Assembly (NCBI GenBank): GCA_964466745.1
Contig: CAYXOX010000056.1
Span: 1 to 16,625, forward strand
Direction: 5' to 3'
Length of the DNA stretch: 16,625 nucleotides
Source of the DNA: CAYXOX01 sp964466745
GTDB taxonomy: Bacteria > Pseudomonadota > Alphaproteobacteria > Rhodobacterales > Rhodobacteraceae
In this document: positions 1 to 6,617 of the stretch, one piece after another
How the letters are laid out: each line of letters begins with the position of its first letter
Position numbering within the stretch: position 1 is the stretch's first letter
Made by a program: the position numbers and the translations under genes
Notes under the pieces: generated by a model
What the model saw: the letters and a program-made list of their open reading frames with translations, nothing else
What the model was told of the DNA's origin: nothing
The model's database searches: none

Positions 1-47
1 CGGGCGACGGGCGACGGGCGACGGGCGACGGGCGACGGGCGACGGGA
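1..47. repeat. Heptamer tandem repeat (CGGGCGA)n
   Basis: Six perfect head-to-tail copies of CGGGCGA (1-42) are followed by a partial copy (43-47). The array begins at the first base, so its left end is not visible and the true copy number is unknown. It is not in a recognisable gene. A simple repeat of this kind can vary in length by replication slippage and is a common place for short-read assemblies to break; the N run at 1852-1861 shows that this assembly does have gaps. Confidence 0.9.
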
Positions 48-435
48 TCCTGCGGGCACGGCATTGTCAACGGGTGAAGCCCGGGGCCTGCCGCAGGAAC
101 AGGAAGCCTTCGAGTGCCTGGCCAACAAACACGGCGACGTCCGGACGGGATTGAAAACAGCAAACGCATGCGTGCCACCCGGCCCTTCGGCCGTCGCTCG
201 CGGATTGCGCGCAGGCGGCGCGCGACACCACGGAGCCCGGCCGCTCCGGCTCGGATGCGGCGGAGCGCCATTGGCATGTCCGGGTTCGGCCCCGTTCCCG
301 CGAAGCGGTTTTCGTCCGCACCATGGGGACCGTTGCGCGCGGTCCGGGCTCGCGGGGGCGCCGCGCCGCGCATCTTTCCCGTTCGCCGCGCCCATAAACT
401 GCCGGCAAACCCCGCCCGGGGGGCGCCGCTCCGGC
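48..435. other. Intergenic stretch downstream of ctrA, no gene recognised
   Basis: About 390 bases follow the ctrA stop codon. Open frames exist on both strands (for example 67-408 minus), but their translations are Arg/Pro/Ala-rich, match no family I know and have no convincing ribosome-binding site, so they look like products of high GC content. A short GC-rich stem is visible at 242-267 (CGCTCCG paired with CGGAGCG, 12-base loop). Just after the ctrA stop, on the minus strand, a weak stem CCCC/GGGG (410-423) is followed by TTT and could be a poor terminator. I see nothing else. Confidence 0.5.
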
Positions 436-1152
436 TCAGGCCCCGACAGCGAGGCGCGTGCGATCCTCGCGGACAGGATCGGGATCGCGCAGGACGTAGC
501 CCCGGCCCCAGACGGTTTCGATGTAGTTCTCGCCCCCCGTCGCCTTGGAGAGCTTCTTGCGCAGCTTGCAGATGAAGACGTCGATGATCTTGAGTTCGGG
601 TTCGTCCATGCCGCCGTAGAGATGGTTGAGGAACATCTCCTTGGTGAGCGTGGTCCCCTTTCGCAGGCTCAGCAGCTCGAGCATCTGGTATTCCTTGCCG
701 GTCAGGTGCACGCCGGAGCCATCGACATCGACGGTCTTGGCGTCGAGATTCACGGCGACCTTGCCCGTCCGGATCACCGATTGGGCGTGCCCCTTGGAGC
801 GCCGGATGATCGCATGGATCCGTGCCACCAGCTCCTCGCGGTGGAAGGGTTTGGTGAGGTAGTCGTCCGCACCGAAGCCGAAACCGCGCAGCTTGTTGTC
901 GGTATCATCCGAACCGGAAAGGATCAGGATCGGCGTTTCGACGCGGGCGAGCCGCAGCTGGCGCAGCACGTCGTGCCCGTTCATGTCGGGAAGGTCGAGA
1001 TCGAGCAGGATCAGATCGTAATCGTAGAGCTTGGCGAGATCGACGCCCTCTTCGCCCATGTCCGTCGCGTAGACGTTCAGGTTGGCATGGTTGAGCATCA
1101 TCTCGATGCTCTTCGACGTGGTAGGATCGTCTTCAACCAGCAGCACGCGCAT
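436..1152 (-). CDS. ctrA: Cell-cycle/motility response regulator CtrA
   Basis: OmpR-family response regulator and DNA-binding master regulator of alphaproteobacteria. In Caulobacter it controls the cell cycle; in Rhodobacterales it mainly controls motility and gene transfer agent genes. The start MRVLLVEDDP is chosen because it is the canonical CtrA N-terminus and has GAGGGG about ten bases upstream; in-frame ATGs at 1161 and 1179 would add 3 or 9 residues. The product is 238 aa. The receiver domain (about 1-120) carries the acidic D8/D9 pair, the phosphoacceptor D51 in LLDLDLPDMNG and the conserved Lys of LTKPF. The winged-helix domain (about 130-230) contains HLTGKEYQMLELL and ends with YIETVWGRGYVLRDP, nearly invariant in CtrA. 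The tail ends LAVGA rather than the AA that Caulobacter CtrA uses for ClpXP recognition. It lies downstream of sciP in the same direction, and a CtrA-box-like site precedes it. Confidence 0.96.
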   Translation of the reverse strand: MRVLLVEDDPTTSKSIEMMLNHANLNVYATDMGEEGVDLAKLYDYDLILLDLDLPDMNGHDVLRQLRLARVETPILILSGSDDTDNKLRGFGFGADDYLTKPFHREELVARIHAIIRRSKGHAQSVIRTGKVAVNLDAKTVDVDGSGVHLTGKEYQMLELLSLRKGTTLTKEMFLNHLYGGMDEPELKIIDVFICKLRKKLSKATGGENYIETVWGRGYVLRDPDPVREDRTRLAVGA

Positions 1153-1207
1153 CGCTTCCATCCCCTCGGGCTCGGGCACTCTCGCATCGAACCTTGACCG
1201 GCATTAG

Positions 1208-1222
1208 TTAATTGCGCGTTAC
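1208..1222 (-). promoter_or_regulatory. Putative CtrA-binding box upstream of ctrA
   Basis: The plus strand reads TTAA-ttgcgcg-TTAC, one base off the known CtrA full site TTAA-N7-TTAA. It lies 56 bases upstream of the ctrA ATG and overlaps the sciP stop codon. TTAA is rare in this GC-rich window, which makes a 7-base-spaced pair at this place less likely to be chance. It suggests CtrA autoregulation, as known in Caulobacter. Binding itself is inference. Confidence 0.55.
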
Positions 1223-1551
1223 CCGCCATGATTTTTAACGACTTCAACTCCCGGTTGTCCACCGGCAGCTTCTGACGTGTTCCGGTAACGTTGCAGCGCG
1301 GTTGCACGCAGCGCGGCCTCGCCGTGCCGCGCCACAGCCGCCGTCCATTCGGCCAGCTCCTCCGGGGAGAGGCCGTAGAGATCCAGAACCTCCCGTTCCG
1401 AAACGAGGCCGTGGCACACCGCGCGCACCACCGCGGCCTTTCGCGAGGCCACCCAGCGGCGGGTCTCGGGCGCCGGCAGATCGGCGCGGGTCATCCGGGA
1501 ACCGTCGGGCAAAGTGACTGCCCGCGGGCCATCCACCTTTCGCAGGTACAT
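1219..1551 (-). CDS. sciP: SciP-like CtrA inhibitory protein (DUF1153)
   Basis: Small helix-turn-helix protein of the DUF1153/SciP family. In Caulobacter, SciP binds CtrA at its promoters and blocks recruitment of RNA polymerase, closing the CtrA activation window. The 110-aa product shows the family core: GPRAVTLPDGSRMTRADLP, then TRRWVASRKAAVVRAV, a helical segment LSPEELAEWTAAVARHG, and ALRATALQRYR. The start at 1551 is supported by GGAGG eight bases upstream and by the typical MYLRKVDGP beginning. About 20 residues beyond QRYR (NTSEAAGG onward) are not part of the conserved core. It is read in the same direction as ctrA with 66 bases between them, and divergently from mnmA, so the antagonist is encoded next to its target. 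Confidence 0.9.
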   Translation of the reverse strand: MYLRKVDGPRAVTLPDGSRMTRADLPAPETRRWVASRKAAVVRAVCHGLVSEREVLDLYGLSPEELAEWTAAVARHGEAALRATALQRYRNTSEAAGGQPGVEVVKNHGG

Positions 1552-1619
1552 CGGCTTTCCTCCGCCGTGATGCCCGCACCCTTGGCGCAGCGCGCTTAAG
1601 GAGTGGTGAAACCCGGCCC

Positions 1620-1647
1620 TTGCTCAAAAACGGCATTTTTCTATATT
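1620..1647 (+). promoter_or_regulatory. Candidate sigma-70 promoter for mnmA
   Basis: TTGCTC (1620-1625) and TATATT (1642-1647) are separated by 16 bases in the most AT-rich stretch of the sciP-mnmA divergent gap, about 55 bases before the mnmA start. The -10 is good; the -35 matches only its first three bases. A promoter for sciP should also lie in this gap, but I cannot place it. Confidence 0.4.
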
Positions 1648-1702
1648 GCATTGCGTATCTGGCCCGCGCAGCCCCTCCCCGAACGAACGCAGGACATCAG
1701 CC

Positions 1703-2841
1703 ATGGCGCTCGACCGCACCACCGGCCTCAACTCGCTCGGTTTCGCCAAGCCGCCCGCCGAAACGCGGGTGGTGGTCGCGATGTCCGGCGGCGTGGACAG
1801 CTCGGTGGTGGCCGCCGAGCTCGCCGCGGAGGGCTACGACGTGGTGGGCATNNNNNNNNNNATCACGGGGCGGCTCTCGCGAAGAAGGGCGCCTGCTGCG
1901 CCGGCCGCGACATCCACGACGCCCGCCGCGTGGCGGAGAAAATGGGTTTCCCCCATTACGTGCTCGACTACGAAAACGCCTTCCGCGAGGCGGTGATCGA
2001 TGAGTTCGCCGACAGCTACCTGGCTGGCGCCACCCCGGTGCCGTGCATCCGCTGCAACGAACGCGTCAAGTTCCGCGACCTGCTCGAGACGGCGCGGGAC
2101 CTCGACGCGGACTGCATGGCGACCGGGCACTACATCCAGCGCCGGGAGGGGCCATCCGGGCCGGAGCTGCACCGTGCTGCGGATGCGGCGCGCGACCAGA
2201 GCTACTTCCTGTTCTCCACCACGCGCGAACAGCTCGAATTCCTGCGGTTCCCGCTCGGGCACCTGCCCGACAAGGCGGCCACGCGCGCGCTGGCCGCGCG
2301 CCACGGCCTGGCGGTGGCCGACAAGCCCGACAGCCAGGACATCTGCTTCGTGCCGAACGGCGACTACGCCGCGGTGATCCGCAAGCTGCGCCCCGGCGCG
2401 GCGGAGCCGGGCGAGATCGTGCATGCCGACGGCCGGGTCCTCGGAACCCATGACGGCATCATCCACTACACCGTCGGGCAGCGCAGGGGGCTCGGCCTCG
2501 GGGGCCTCGCGGAGCCGCTCTACGTGGTCAAGCTCGATGAGAAGGCCCGCCGGGTCGTCGTCGGCCCCAGGGAGATGCTCGCGACCGCGCGCGTGCCCGT
2601 GCGGGAACTGAACTGGCTCGGCGACACGCCGCTTCATGGCGGCGAGGAGCTGGCGCTCTCGGTCCGGGTCCGCTCGACGCGGGAGCCGCGCGAGGCCGTG
2701 CTCCGGGCGCTCTCGCCCTCGGAGGCGGAGGTTGAGCTTCTCGCCCCGGAGGAAGGGGTCTCCCCCGGCCAGGCCTGCGTCTTCTACGAAACCGGGAGCA
2801 CCCGCGTGCTCGGCGGCGGATGGATCTCGCGCGGCGCCTGA
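1703..2841 (+). CDS. mnmA: tRNA-specific 2-thiouridylase MnmA (broken only by assembly gap)
   Basis: MnmA uses ATP and sulfur delivered by a relay to make 2-thiouridine at wobble position 34 of tRNA Lys, Glu and Gln in the cytoplasm. The start at 1703 has AGGA eight bases upstream. The PP-loop SGGVDSS is at about residues 28-34. The first catalytic Cys lies in TPVPCIRCNERVKF and the second in DSQDICFV, followed by the C-terminal domain containing HYTVGQRRGLG. Ten N (1852-1861) interrupt the gene after DVVGI. The frame before the gap and the frame after it (resuming DHGAALAKKGACC) differ by one base. Family members read ITLQLYDHGA here, which needs 17 bases instead of 10; this restores one frame of 381 aa, a normal length. 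I therefore call it an intact gene with a mis-sized gap, not a pseudogene. Confidence 0.93.
1852..1861. other. Assembly gap (10 N) inside mnmA
   Basis: Ten unknown bases. The flanking codons (ATn, then nAT CAC GGG) and the conserved MnmA segment I-T-L-Q-L-Y-D-H imply that 17 bases are really missing, seven more than shown; 17 minus 10 also equals the one-base frame difference (modulo 3) between the two sides. Confidence 0.9.
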
Positions 2842-2915
2842 CCGCGCGCCGCTTCCGCGAGACGAAGCACAGGAGGGGTCATCGGCCCGCCGTGCGAGCC
2901 GGCGCTCCGGGAAGA

Positions 2916-2965
2916 GCGAGGGGCCAGCCCCTCGCGCTCCCCGAGGTATTTGCCGGCCAAAGTGA
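2916..2965 (+). repeat. Stem-loop repeat element, copy A (3' of mnmA)
   Basis: A perfect 9-bp stem GCGAGGGGC / GCCCCTCGC (2916-2924 and 2927-2935) is followed by GCTCCCCGAGGTATTT and then GGCCAAAGTGA. The same stem and tail recur on the minus strand at 11604-11653, and a related one at 3019-3065. It begins 75 bases after the mnmA stop, on the mnmA strand. Position and structure suggest an RNA 3'-end element or terminator without a long U-tract; this role is inferred. Confidence 0.7.
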
Positions 2966-3018
2966 TGGCAACCCAGCGACCCGGCCGGCTCCTGCACGCC
3001 CATGACCCCCGCGCACTC

Positions 3019-3065
3019 TCATCTTGGCGCAAATACGCGCGGGGGTCCGGGGGCAAGGCTCCCGG
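3019..3065 (-). repeat. Stem-loop repeat element, copy B (3' of HNH gene)
   Basis: Read on the minus strand, a stem CCGGG / CCCGG (3061-3065 and 3047-3051) is followed by a C-rich stretch, then CGCGTATTTGCGCCAAGATGA. The stem sequence differs from copies A and C, but the GTATTT-x-GCCAA-x-TGA tail is shared. It starts four bases after the HNH gene's stop codon, in the HNH direction, and faces copy A across the convergent mnmA/HNH gap. Confidence 0.55.
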
Positions 3066-3069
3066 CGCG

Positions 3070-3657
3070 TCACGCTTCGAGCTCGGCGTCCCAGTAGAGA
3101 AAATCCAGCCAGCTATCGTGGAGATAGTTCGGCGGGAACTTCCGGCCGAGGTTCCGCAACTCTTCCGCCCCGGGCTGGCGCGGCGGCTTGCGCAGGCTCA
3201 GCCCCGCGGCGCGCAGGCTGCGGGCGCCCTTGCGCAGGTTGCACCCCGAACAGGCGGCGACGACGTTTTCCCAGCTCGTCAGCCCTCCGCGGGCGCGCGG
3301 GATCACATGATCAAATGTCAGATCGCTCCTTGCGCCGCAGTACTGGCAGGAGAACTCGTCGCGCAGGAACAGGTTGAACCGGGTGAACGCGACGCGCTTC
3401 TGCGGTTTCACGTAGTCCCTGAGGACCACCACGGAGGGGATGCGGATCTCCGTCGAGGGCGAGCGCACCACCTCGTCGTACTCCGCCACGATCTGTACCC
3501 TGTCCAGCCAGGCGGCTTTCACCGCCTCCTGCCACGGCCAGAGAGAAAGCGGATAGTACGAAAGCGGGCGATAATCGGCGTTCAGGACAAGCGCGGGATG
3601 GTGGCGCGGCCTGAGCGGCTGCCGCGTGAAGCTGGTTCTGAAATCGCCGTCCATCAT
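3070..3657 (-). CDS. HNH endonuclease domain protein
   Basis: A 195-aa stand-alone HNH protein of the widespread bacterial type with an N-terminal segment ALVLNADYRPLSYYPLSLWPWQEAVKAAW, which recurs in the family. The HNH/zinc-ribbon module has C104-x2-C107 (CQYC), D116-H117 in TFDHVIPRARGG, N131 in SWENVVAAC, and C136-x2-C139 (CSGCN), so the metal and catalytic residues look complete. The start at 3657 has GGAGG eight bases upstream; a second ATG follows directly. The family is predicted to cut DNA, but its cellular role is not established. There is no toxin, restriction or phage gene beside it. It has its own upstream region with an inverted repeat over a candidate promoter, and a repeat element immediately downstream. 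Confidence 0.9.
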   Translation of the reverse strand: MMDGDFRTSFTRQPLRPRHHPALVLNADYRPLSYYPLSLWPWQEAVKAAWLDRVQIVAEYDEVVRSPSTEIRIPSVVVLRDYVKPQKRVAFTRFNLFLRDEFSCQYCGARSDLTFDHVIPRARGGLTSWENVVAACSGCNLRKGARSLRAAGLSLRKPPRQPGAEELRNLGRKFPPNYLHDSWLDFLYWDAELEA

Positions 3658-3772
3658 CGCAGTTGCCTCCGCACGCCGTCACCCTCCGCTCCTTGAGCCG
3701 CGGCGCGGGCCGGCGGCACCTCTCCGCCCCCCTTCGCGCATGGCTGGCACGCAGGGGCGAGCTTCCCTGATC

Positions 3773-3821
3773 GAACTATATCTAGCGGTTCGCGTTCCAC
3801 AAGCCCCGCCAGATATGGTTC
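3773..3821 (-). promoter_or_regulatory. Inverted repeat over candidate promoter of the HNH gene
   Basis: Arms GAACTATATCTAGCGG (3773-3788) and CCGCCAGATATGGTTC (3806-3821) are inverted copies matching at 14 of 16 positions, with a 17-base spacer and 33 bp between arm centres, about three DNA turns. On the minus strand a candidate sigma-70 promoter, TTGTGG (3797-3802) - 16 bases - TATAGT (3775-3780), has its -10 inside one arm and the other arm just upstream of the -35. This is a plausible layout for a dimeric regulator. It lies about 115 bases before the HNH start. Confidence 0.5.
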
Positions 3822-3919
3822 CGCGTCAGGGCTAGCGCGTTTCCATGACAGGCCGGTGACGCGCGCCCGGGCGGGGCCCTGGCCGGGGAACGCAGGCGGC
3901 GCGCGGCGCGCCACCGGGC

Positions 3920-4588
3920 TCAGGCGTAGCCCAGCCGGTCGCGCAGGAAGGCGAGCGCCACCTCGAGCCCATCGGGCGCGATCCCGTGGCCCGTGCCCTT
4001 CATCACATGGGCGTAGACGTCCCGGAAGCCGGCCGCCTGCAGCGCCTCGGCGGCCTCGGGGAGCGACTGGACGGGCACCACCTCGTCGGCATCCCCATGC
4101 ACCAGCAGAACCGGCATCCGGCTGACGGCTTCGTCGGGGAGCAACTCGGGGCCGAGCAGCCGGCCCGAGAAGGCGACGACGCCGGCGAGCGTGTCGTCCC
4201 GGCGGGGGGCGACATGAAGCGCCATCATCGTTCCCTGGGAGAAGCCGAAGAGCGCCATCTGCTCGGGCAGCATGTCCTCGTCCACGAGCACCCCGTCGAG
4301 ATACGCGCCAAGATCGGCGACCGCCGCGCGCATACCCCGCTCGCTCTCCTCCTCGCTCGACCCGTCGAGCCAGGGCAGCGGGAACCACTGGAATCCGAAC
4401 GGCGCGCCGGGCACGCTTTCGGGCGCATCGGGCGCGAGAAAGAGCGTATCGGGCAGATGCTCGCCCAGTACCCCCGCGAGGCCCAGAAGATCGGCCCCAT
4501 TGGCGCCGTAACCGTGCAGGAACACCAGCACCGAGCGCGCCACACCCGAATGGGGCTCGACCCGCCCCGCCTGCAAACTGCGATTCAT
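3920..4588 (-). CDS. Phospholipase/carboxylesterase family alpha/beta hydrolase
   Basis: A 222-aa cytosolic serine hydrolase of the carboxylesterase/acyl-protein thioesterase (Abhydrolase_2) family, close to the usual length. The oxyanion-hole region VFLHGYGANGADLL is at about 21-35; the nucleophile S117 sits in FGFSQGTMMAL. The likely acid is D168 in HGDADEVVP and the base H201 in GTGHGIAPDGLE, so the triad appears complete. No signal peptide is seen. The natural substrate cannot be told from the sequence. The start at 4588 overlaps the stop of the upstream glycosylase gene by four bases (ATGA), which implies translational coupling. The same frame stays open far upstream, but that extension runs through the glycosylase gene out of frame and is not credible. 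Confidence 0.9.
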   Translation of the reverse strand: MNRSLQAGRVEPHSGVARSVLVFLHGYGANGADLLGLAGVLGEHLPDTLFLAPDAPESVPGAPFGFQWFPLPWLDGSSEEESERGMRAAVADLGAYLDGVLVDEDMLPEQMALFGFSQGTMMALHVAPRRDDTLAGVVAFSGRLLGPELLPDEAVSRMPVLLVHGDADEVVPVQSLPEAAEALQAAGFRDVYAHVMKGTGHGIAPDGLEVALAFLRDRLGYA

Positions 4589-5214
4589 GCGATCCCGTCC
4601 CGCTCCTTGGCCACCCGGTAGTAGGCCCACAGCAGCCGCGCCGCAACGCCGCGCCACGGCGACCAGCCCGCCGACATCTCGCGCAGCGCCCGTTCGCGCG
4701 GCCTTTCGGGCAGATCGAAGAGGATCCGCGCCGACTCCTGCAGGGCAAGATCGCCGGGCGCGAAGACGTCGGCGCGCCCGAGCGAGAACATCGCGTAGAT
4801 CTCCGCCGTCCACACGCCGATGCCCGGCACCGCGACGAGCCGCGAGACCACCTCGGCGTCCGGAAGCGCGCGCAGCGCCTCGTAGTCGATCGCCGCATCG
4901 GCGAGTGCCTTGGCGTAGCGGATCTTCTGGCGCGACAGCCCGCACGAACGGAGCGCATCCTCCGGCGCCGCGGCGATCGCCCCGGGCGCCGTCAGCCCCG
5001 CCGCCTCGAGACGGCCGCTGATCGCCCGCGCCGCCGCCGTGCTCACCTGCTGGCTGACGATGGCCATCAGGAGCGCCGGGAACCCGTCGTCCCGACGCCG
5101 CACCGGAAGCGGTCCGGTTTCGGCCAGCGCGGCGGCGAATCTCGGCTCCGCCCGGGCGAGCCACTCGGCCCCCTCGGCAACGCAGGCCTCCGTTTCGATG
5201 ATGCGTCCCACCAT
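4585..5214 (-). CDS. DNA-3-methyladenine glycosylase II (AlkA-like, HhH-GPD)
   Basis: Base-excision repair enzyme that removes alkylated bases such as 3-methyladenine by hydrolysing the glycosidic bond. The 209-aa product is a compact HhH-GPD protein. It has the fold entry FPALLMAIVSQQVSTAAARAI (about 45-65), the helix-hairpin-helix LVAVPGIGVWTAEIYAMFSLG (about 126-146) and the catalytic aspartate D155 in DVFAPGDLALQES. There is no C-terminal 4Fe-4S cysteine cluster, which separates it from endonuclease III and MutY. It lacks the extra N-terminal domain of E. coli AlkA, as is common for short alphaproteobacterial members. The start at 5214 has only a weak upstream TAGG, so the start is less certain. 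It is the first gene of a two-gene unit with the esterase. Confidence 0.92.
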   Translation of the reverse strand: MVGRIIETEACVAEGAEWLARAEPRFAAALAETGPLPVRRRDDGFPALLMAIVSQQVSTAAARAISGRLEAAGLTAPGAIAAAPEDALRSCGLSRQKIRYAKALADAAIDYEALRALPDAEVVSRLVAVPGIGVWTAEIYAMFSLGRADVFAPGDLALQESARILFDLPERPRERALREMSAGWSPWRGVAARLLWAYYRVAKERDGIA

Positions 5215-5357
5215 GGGGGCAGCCTAGAACATGTCGCGCGCCTGCGGCACCCGGTTTCGAGGCTTTGCGATCGCGTTGCCGCGCGGCCCGACGCCCGGTG
5301 TGATCGGCCCTCGCGCCGCATTGCACTGCCGGCCGGATCGCGCTAGCGGCTCGCAAG

Positions 5358-6617
5358 ATGAGTAGTCTGCCCGACAATCCAGCCGCCTCCCTGCCCGGCG
5401 AGGATGCGCCCGCCGAGGCGGGCGGCGACGCCCGCGCCCGCCGCAACGTGTGGGTTCTCGTCGCGGCACAGGCCGTGCTGGGAAGCCAGATCACGATGAT
5501 TTTCGTGATCGGCGGTCTTGCCGGGCAGAGCCTCGCGCCCATCGCCTGCCTCGCCACCCTGCCGATCTCGCTCATCGTGTTCGGCTCGATGACGACGGCG
5601 CCGTGGCTTTCGGCGCTGATGCAGAGGTTCGGGCGGCGCGCGGGCTTCTTCGTGGGCGCCATCGGCGGGCTGGCGGGCTCGGCCATCGCCACGGTGGCGA
5701 TGATGGAGGGCAGCTTCTGGCTGCTGCTCGTCGGATCATGGTTCACCGGCATCTACATGTCGGCACAGGGATTCTACCGCTTCGCCGCGGCGGATACGGC
5801 CTCGGCCGCCTTCCGCCCCAAGGCGATCTCCTACGTCATGGCCGGCGGTCTGCTCTCCGCCCTCATCGGGCCGCAGCTGGTGAAGGTCACCGTGGATCTG
5901 ACGGCGGTGCCCTTCGTGGGCACCTACCTCGCGGCGATGGCGATCAACCTCATCGGCATGGGGCTCTTCTTCCTGCTCGACATCCCGCGCCCGGCGGCCC
6001 CTTCGCCAACGGCACCCGCCGGGCGCAGCCGTTGGGAGCTGCTGCAGAGCGGACCGGTTCTGGTGGCGATCATCTGCGCCATGGTCGCCTACTCGCTGAT
6101 GAACCTCGTGATGACATCGACGCCGCTCGCGGTGGTGGGCTGCGGCTTCACGCCCTCGAACGCCGCCGATGTCGTCTCGGCCCATGTGCTGGCGATGTTC
6201 GCGCCTTCCTTCTTCACCGGGCACCTGATCGCCCGTTTCGGAGCGCGGGCGATCACCACGGCGGGGCTGGCGATCCTCGCCGCCGCCGGGGCGGTGGCCA
6301 TCTCGGGCGTGGAGCTCTTCCAGTTCTTCGTCGCGCTGGTGCTGCTCGGCGTGGGCTGGAACTTCGGCTTCATCGGTGCAACCGCCATGCTCACGGACAG
6401 CCATTCGCCGGAGGAGCGCGGCCGGGTGCAGGGCATGAACGACGCCATCGTCTTCGGCAGCGTCACCCTCGCCTCCCTCGCCTCGGGCGGGCTGATGAAC
6501 TGCGCCGGCACCGATGCGCAGGCCGGCTGGACGGCGGTGAACCTCGCCATGGTGCCGTTCCTCGCGCTGGCCGGCGGCGCGCTCATCTGGCTCACCATGC
6601 GGCCGAGGGCGGCCTAG
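5358..6617 (+). CDS. Major facilitator superfamily transporter
   Basis: A 419-aa inner-membrane protein with a soluble N-terminus of about 28 residues rich in Ala, Gly and acid, then about twelve hydrophobic segments in two halves joined by a Pro/Ser-rich linker near 215-230 (PRPAAPSPTAPAGRSRW). The loop MQRFGRRAGF after the second segment fits the MFS motif-A position, and RFGARA is its counterpart in the second half. HSPEERGRVQGMNDAIVFGSV also resembles segments seen in MFS exporters of this type. The substrate cannot be predicted. It diverges from the glycosylase gene with 143 bases between them. No good Shine-Dalgarno precedes the ATG; the next candidate starts would cut into the first membrane segment. 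A poor -35/-10 pair may exist near 5321-5350, but I would not annotate it. Confidence 0.87.
   Translation: MSSLPDNPAASLPGEDAPAEAGGDARARRNVWVLVAAQAVLGSQITMIFVIGGLAGQSLAPIACLATLPISLIVFGSMTTAPWLSALMQRFGRRAGFFVGAIGGLAGSAIATVAMMEGSFWLLLVGSWFTGIYMSAQGFYRFAAADTASAAFRPKAISYVMAGGLLSALIGPQLVKVTVDLTAVPFVGTYLAAMAINLIGMGLFFLLDIPRPAAPSPTAPAGRSRWELLQSGPVLVAIICAMVAYSLMNLVMTSTPLAVVGCGFTPSNAADVVSAHVLAMFAPSFFTGHLIARFGARAITTAGLAILAAAGAVAISGVELFQFFVALVLLGVGWNFGFIGATAMLTDSHSPEERGRVQGMNDAIVFGSVTLASLASGGLMNCAGTDAQAGWTAVNLAMVPFLALAGGALIWLTMRPRAA

Noticed and set aside
67..408. Minus-strand open frame of 113 codons downstream of ctrA
   Set aside because: No family resemblance, Arg/Pro-rich composition, no good ribosome-binding site, and an equally long frame exists on the other strand.
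64..1197. Plus-strand open frame of 377 codons opposite ctrA
   Set aside because: It lies antisense to the clearly recognised ctrA; the translation matches no family and is explained by third-position GC bias.
1703..2841. mnmA as a frameshifted pseudogene
   Set aside because: The frame change occurs exactly at the ten-N gap and is resolved by the expected 17 bases; both halves are well conserved with both catalytic cysteines.
3744..3760. TGGCACGCAGG as a sigma-54 -24 element
   Set aside because: No TTGC occurs at the required -12 spacing, and the strand does not lead into a gene.
3920..5752. A 610-codon minus-strand frame that would make the esterase a long fusion protein
   Set aside because: The upstream two thirds run out of frame through the glycosylase gene; family length and the ATGA overlap place the real start at 4588.
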